64,000 nt of DNA from JAEUIT01 sp044220875 (GTDB lineage: Bacteria > Planctomycetota > Phycisphaerae > Phycisphaerales > SM1A02). The position numbers and the translations under genes are program-made. The stretch covers positions 124,001-188,000 of the forward strand of contig JBGAQH010000001.1 of assembly GCA_044220875.1 (NCBI GenBank), read 5' to 3'. Of the stretch, positions 60,747 through 64,000 are shown piece after piece; positions within the stretch are counted from its first letter, which is position 1, and each line of letters starts with the position of its first letter. Under the pieces are notes generated by a model. The model was not told the DNA's origin. It did not search any database and saw nothing but the letters and a program-made list of their open reading frames with translations.

Positions 60747-63404
60747 TCAAAACGCGAGCGTTCCGACGAAGGAGAGCCGGGCGGAATCGAGTTCCCGCCC
60801 ATCGATTTCCCGCAGCGGGACGCCCAGATCCAGCCTGAGGTCAAGATTGCGCCATAGCTGGAACTCGACGCCCACGCCCGCGCCGATGAGCGACTCGTCG
60901 CGTTCGAAGCTGAGGCGATCGACGTTCTCGACCCGGGCCACGTCGACGAAGGCGCGGAGTATGAAGTCCCAGTCCGTCGTGCCGTAGCCGAACTGCGGCC
61001 GCAGCCGGAACGGCTCGCCGACGCCCAGGAGCGGCTGCGGGTTCGCGTCGAAGCCGAGGATCTGCGGCAGGTGAAGCCGATACTCGGCGCTCGCGACGAT
61101 GAGGTTGTCGCCGGAGACGATCGACTCCGGATAGCCGCGCACCGTGTAGAGTCCGCCGGCCACGCCGAGCTGCTGCGGGATGAGGCGATTTCCGAAGGAG
61201 AATTGCCCGCGAACCCGAAACGCAAGCTCGTGGGCGAGCGTTCCCTCGGCGGCGTCGGAGACGAAGAGCGGATCGAGATAGAACGACTGCGCGAGGTCCC
61301 AGCGCAGCATGCGCCAGTCGCGCTCGGGGAAGAGTCGCCCCAGCGCGTTGAGCTGGACGGCGTCGACGTCGGTCGCGTCTGCGACGCACACGTCGAGAAA
61401 GACCGACGCGTCGGTGGTCGCGGCGCGGGTGTTTCGTTGGGCACGGACCCCGAGGTACGGAACGAGGAAGTCCTCCTCGCCGCGCAGGTCGATCGCCAGG
61501 TTGTTGATCCGTACGTTGAACCACCGGGCGCCGGCCACGGCGTCGACGAAGAGCTCGCCGCGCTGGAGGAAGTTCGCGGCGATCTCCGCGCCGACCGAGG
61601 GCGAGCTGCCCTCGAATCGCTCGTTGCCCAAGCCGACGTCGGAGGCGTTGTACTCGTACCAGCCTCCGTAGACCTTCCAGCGCAGGAACTCCGACTCGAG
61701 CACGGGCGCGTCGAAGTACCCGTTGACCGCGTGCATCGCATCGAAGTCGGTCGTCAGATATTCGATCGAGACGATCTCGTCGTTCCCGAGGAGATCGCTG
61801 TGGAAGAGGCCGAACCGCTCCTGCCACTCGCCGGTCGAGCCGGTTCCGGTGTTCGATCCCTGCACGAAGATCGACCAGGGCCTGTTCTCGCGGACGAGGT
61901 AGTCGAGCCCGATCGTGCCGCGCACCGCCGCGTCGGTCGCGGCGCTTTCGGGAGGCGGCGTGATCGCCGCATCAACGCGGCGGTTTGGGACGCGCGACGC
62001 GCGGTGCAGGTAGTCCTCGAGCGCCGACTGGCGCAATACGCGATTGCCAGCGCCGAAGGGCGAGCGTTCGCGCACCCGTTCGTAGCGGCGCTCCGGAGGG
62101 TCGATGGTCGCCGCGGGATCGACCCGCTCGCCGCCGGCGACGACGCGAACGCGATCGACGATGCCCGGGACCGCAACCAACATGACGTCCGTCGCGCCGC
62201 CGCGGACATCGATGCCGCCGCGCCCCATGTCGAACTGGCCGCCGGCGACGTCGACGAAGACGCCCATCAGGTCCTTCGAGCGCAGGGTCGCGAGCACCCC
62301 CTCCGAGACCGCGCGGAGCGCGGAGACGGAGAGTCTCGTGTCGGCCGGCATCGCTCCGGGCGCGAGCGAACAGCTGACCGCCGCGCCCGCGTCGCCCCAG
62401 TCGCACAGGAACGCCGTGCCGCCCTCGTCGGCGCGGTAGAGCCGCACCGTCGTGGCCGCGACCACGGCGGAGGGATCGGGAAGTCCGAGCGCCGCCGCAT
62501 CGGCGATCGGCGCTCCGCTTCCGTCGACGTAGGTGAGGGAGATCGCCGACACCGGCACCGACGGTTGCGCCTGCGGCCCGACGAACGCCACGTTCAGCCG
62601 AAGCGTCCGGTCGCGCTCGTCCGCGGGGGGCGCGGCCCGAACGGTGTAGTCGAGCCTCGCGGCGGCGCCGTCGGGGCCGGTGACGCCGAGATCGCGCTCG
62701 AGCGCGCTTTCGACCTGCGATTCGATCGCGGCGATTGCGCTCGCGTCGATGCCGACGAAGTTCGCCACCGACGCAAGCGACATCTCGCTCCCGCCGCCCC
62801 CGTGCGGCGCGCGAAGGACGCCGTCGGCGACGTCAAGCCGCACGGCGATGGCGCCGATCTCGGAGAGTCCGTCCACGCTTCCTTCGACCGCGTCGGCGAA
62901 GCGGCGGAGCGCCGTCGCGTCGCGCTCGGAGGTTCCGTCCCGCGCCGCCGCGCCGCGGGCGAGCGTCACATAGGAGCGCATGACGCTCGCGAAGACGCCG
63001 GTGCCGCCGAGCGATCGCATGGTGAGCGGAGCGCCGCGCACCGGTGGCGCGGTCTCCCGATCGGCGGCGACCGCGGCGGCCGCCGCGAGATTCGTGCCCA
63101 GGAATCGCAGGTCGATGGGCGCCAGGCCGCCAGCTCCCTCGTCGCCGACCGCGGCCACGAGGTCCCGCGCGGCGCTCTCGAGCGCGGCGAGATTGCGCCC
63201 CGGGTCCTCGAAGGCAGGCAGCCCGAACGGGCGAACAAACTCGACCCGAACGTCGCGGACGGTGCGCACGGGACCCTCCGCACGTGCGGCCGGAGCGCTG
63301 CCTAACAGGACGATCGCGCAGGCTCCCCGCAGGAGAGGCGGCGCCATATGCACCGAACGGTCGACGTTCGATCGTCGACCCACGCGTGATTCATGCCGAG
63401 CCAT
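60747..63404 (-). CDS. TpsB outer-membrane translocator (ShlB/FhaC/HecB family)
   Basis: 885 aa Omp85-superfamily pore that exports TpsA. N-terminal signal (about residues 20-42, LLRGACAIVLLGSAPAARA) and a long periplasmic region (POTRA-like) precede a 16-strand barrel. The barrel holds GLYTVRGYPESIVSGDN, where VRGY is the conserved loop motif, and strands such as RPQFGYGTTDWDFILRAFVDVARV. It is longer than usual (about 550-600 aa), with roughly 250 extra residues between signal and barrel. ATG 63404 has GGAG 6 nt upstream; ATG 63347 is an alternative that places the signal at the N-terminus. Confidence 0.88.
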   Translation of the reverse strand: MARHESRVGRRSNVDRSVHMAPPLLRGACAIVLLGSAPAARAEGPVRTVRDVRVEFVRPFGLPAFEDPGRNLAALESAARDLVAAVGDEGAGGLAPIDLRFLGTNLAAAAAVAADRETAPPVRGAPLTMRSLGGTGVFASVMRSYVTLARGAAARDGTSERDATALRRFADAVEGSVDGLSEIGAIAVRLDVADGVLRAPHGGGGSEMSLASVANFVGIDASAIAAIESQVESALERDLGVTGPDGAAARLDYTVRAAPPADERDRTLRLNVAFVGPQAQPSVPVSAISLTYVDGSGAPIADAAALGLPDPSAVVAATTVRLYRADEGGTAFLCDWGDAGAAVSCSLAPGAMPADTRLSVSALRAVSEGVLATLRSKDLMGVFVDVAGGQFDMGRGGIDVRGGATDVMLVAVPGIVDRVRVVAGGERVDPAATIDPPERRYERVRERSPFGAGNRVLRQSALEDYLHRASRVPNRRVDAAITPPPESAATDAAVRGTIGLDYLVRENRPWSIFVQGSNTGTGSTGEWQERFGLFHSDLLGNDEIVSIEYLTTDFDAMHAVNGYFDAPVLESEFLRWKVYGGWYEYNASDVGLGNERFEGSSPSVGAEIAANFLQRGELFVDAVAGARWFNVRINNLAIDLRGEEDFLVPYLGVRAQRNTRAATTDASVFLDVCVADATDVDAVQLNALGRLFPERDWRMLRWDLAQSFYLDPLFVSDAAEGTLAHELAFRVRGQFSFGNRLIPQQLGVAGGLYTVRGYPESIVSGDNLIVASAEYRLHLPQILGFDANPQPLLGVGEPFRLRPQFGYGTTDWDFILRAFVDVARVENVDRLSFERDESLIGAGVGVEFQLWRNLDLRLDLGVPLREIDGRELDSARLSFVGTLAF

Positions 63405-63901
63405 GTCGTGCTCCGATTTTCAACGCGCCAAGCGACGCGGCACGCCTCTCTGATTGAGCGTCCCCAGGCCACGCCTGAGGCGACTCCGACGCGCGCCCGG
63501 ACGATGTCCGGCGAACGAAGAAACACGTGGCGAACTCCGCGTCGATCGGGGCGTCGATCGGGACGTCGATCGGGACGATCGGGGCGTCGATCGGGTGCGA
63601 CGAGCGAGCCCCACACGCGAAGGCCGAATCGGCCACTGCCCGCATGATGTATCGCTCCCCATTCGGAGTGTCAACGCAGAAGTCCGCTTCCCGTCGCCCC
63701 ACAGTTCGACCACCGTCACACGCGAGTCGCTACTCGGACCGTTGGCTCGCGGCGCGTTCGCTTCCCTGGTCGACACAGGCGCCACAGTCGGCGCGACCGC
63801 CGCCCGATGGCGCCGATCGGTGCCGTCTGCGGGATGGATGCCGACGCCGTGGCCGATCAATCCGCGTCCGTCCTCACCGGGACCGACAGGGGAGAGGGAC
63901 C
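63405..63901. other. 497-bp intergenic region, divergent spacer
   Basis: Separates tpsB (leftward) from the partial gene at the right end (rightward). It holds the 12-bp repeat at 63539-63595 and presumably both promoters. No gene is supported. Confidence 0.45.
63539..63595. repeat. short tandem repeat, about 12-bp units
   Basis: GCGTCGATCGGG occurs in five tandem units (63539-63550, 63551-63562, 63563-63574 starting with A, a 9-base deleted unit 63575-63583, and 63584-63595). The units lie 135-190 bp upstream of tpsB. Confidence 0.85.
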
Positions 63902-64000
63902 ATGCGAAGTTCGCGTTCCGGCGCCGATGGGGCAGGAATCACGTCAGCCGCGACCCGAACCGCATCAGGTGCGGCAGTTGTTGCGGCGAGCGTTTTCCTT
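63902..64000 (+). CDS. N-terminus of a secreted protein (partial, runs off right edge)
   Basis: ATG 63902 is preceded by a strong GGGGAGAGGG ribosome-binding site (ending 4 nt upstream) and opens a frame of 33 codons to the end. It begins MRSSRSGADGAGITS, then AATRTASGAAVVAASVFL, a basic N-region and a hydrophobic run like a signal peptide. Nothing more can be said; its position, divergent from the TPS pair, may hint at a related exoprotein. Confidence 0.45.
   Translation, partial: MRSSRSGADGAGITSAATRTASGAAVVAASVFL

Noticed and set aside
58930..60987. Open frame of 685 codons opposite the TpsA gene
   Set aside because: Shadow of the repetitive TpsA coding sequence.

Overview
The window is visibly GC-rich and gene-dense. 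It reads as chromosomal DNA of a planctomycete, most likely of the Phycisphaerales. Pointers are a PEP-CTERM protein whose tail ends in VPAPGAMALLG followed by arginines, a secreted protein ending in two dockerin-like repeats of the planctomycete type, a prepilin-like protein with GFTMVELLVVIAII, a PadR regulator next to a membrane protein with a HAAS/permease-prefix type N-terminus, and mostly single genes or short operons. No phage, transposon, plasmid or CRISPR sequence was found. The taxonomic call is inference from these protein signatures.

Layout. 1-5.6 kb: start of a chemotaxis-type sensor, a possible sRNA, a fucokinase/GDP-fucose pyrophosphorylase, a fucose/rhamnose mutarotase and a beta-CASP metallo-hydrolase. 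5.6-13 kb: Mn-type superoxide dismutase and a redoxin lipoprotein (divergent), a small lipoprotein, an MFS transporter, a prepilin-like protein, another lipoprotein, AstB and an aldo/keto reductase. 13-16 kb: a GH95-like glycosidase with an inserted LamG-like domain, then tRNA-Ala(GGC). 16-26 kb: thioredoxin, a saccharopine dehydrogenase-family protein, FolP, two unknown envelope proteins, glutathione peroxidase, a zinc-ribbon membrane protein and GlmS. 26-34 kb: RarA, 5-formyl-THF cyclo-ligase, L,D-transpeptidase, PdxA, PEP-CTERM protein and a chemotaxis receptor. 34-44.5 kb: a tryptophan/kynurenine degradation region interrupted by a glycosyltransferase, an acyltransferase and a Kup potassium transporter. 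44.5-51 kb: aspartate-semialdehyde dehydrogenase, a PadR unit with two large related envelope proteins, and an aquaporin-like channel. 51-57 kb: a secreted lipase-like protein with a dockerin partner, then an arsenic operon (arsR, an arsC-arsM fusion, ACR3). 57-63.4 kb: a two-partner secretion pair (TpsB then TpsA). The start of a further secreted protein lies at the right edge.

How the genes work together. 3-Hydroxyanthranilate dioxygenase, ACMS decarboxylase, kynureninase, kynurenine 3-monooxygenase, kynurenine formamidase and a RidA-family deaminase cover most of the route from N-formylkynurenine to 2-aminomuconate products. Tryptophan dioxygenase and the semialdehyde dehydrogenase are not in the window. 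The arsenic operon combines sensing, arsenate reduction, methylation and efflux. The fucose kinase, mutarotase and GH95-like enzyme suggest use of fucose-containing glycans.

Regulation. At about ten start codons a TANNNT hexamer sits only 6-8 nt upstream with no ribosome-binding site, which suggests frequent leaderless transcription. Other genes have clear Shine-Dalgarno sequences. Clear inverted repeats lie at the padR and arsR promoters. Many long open frames antisense to the genes listed are by-products of the high GC content and are omitted.
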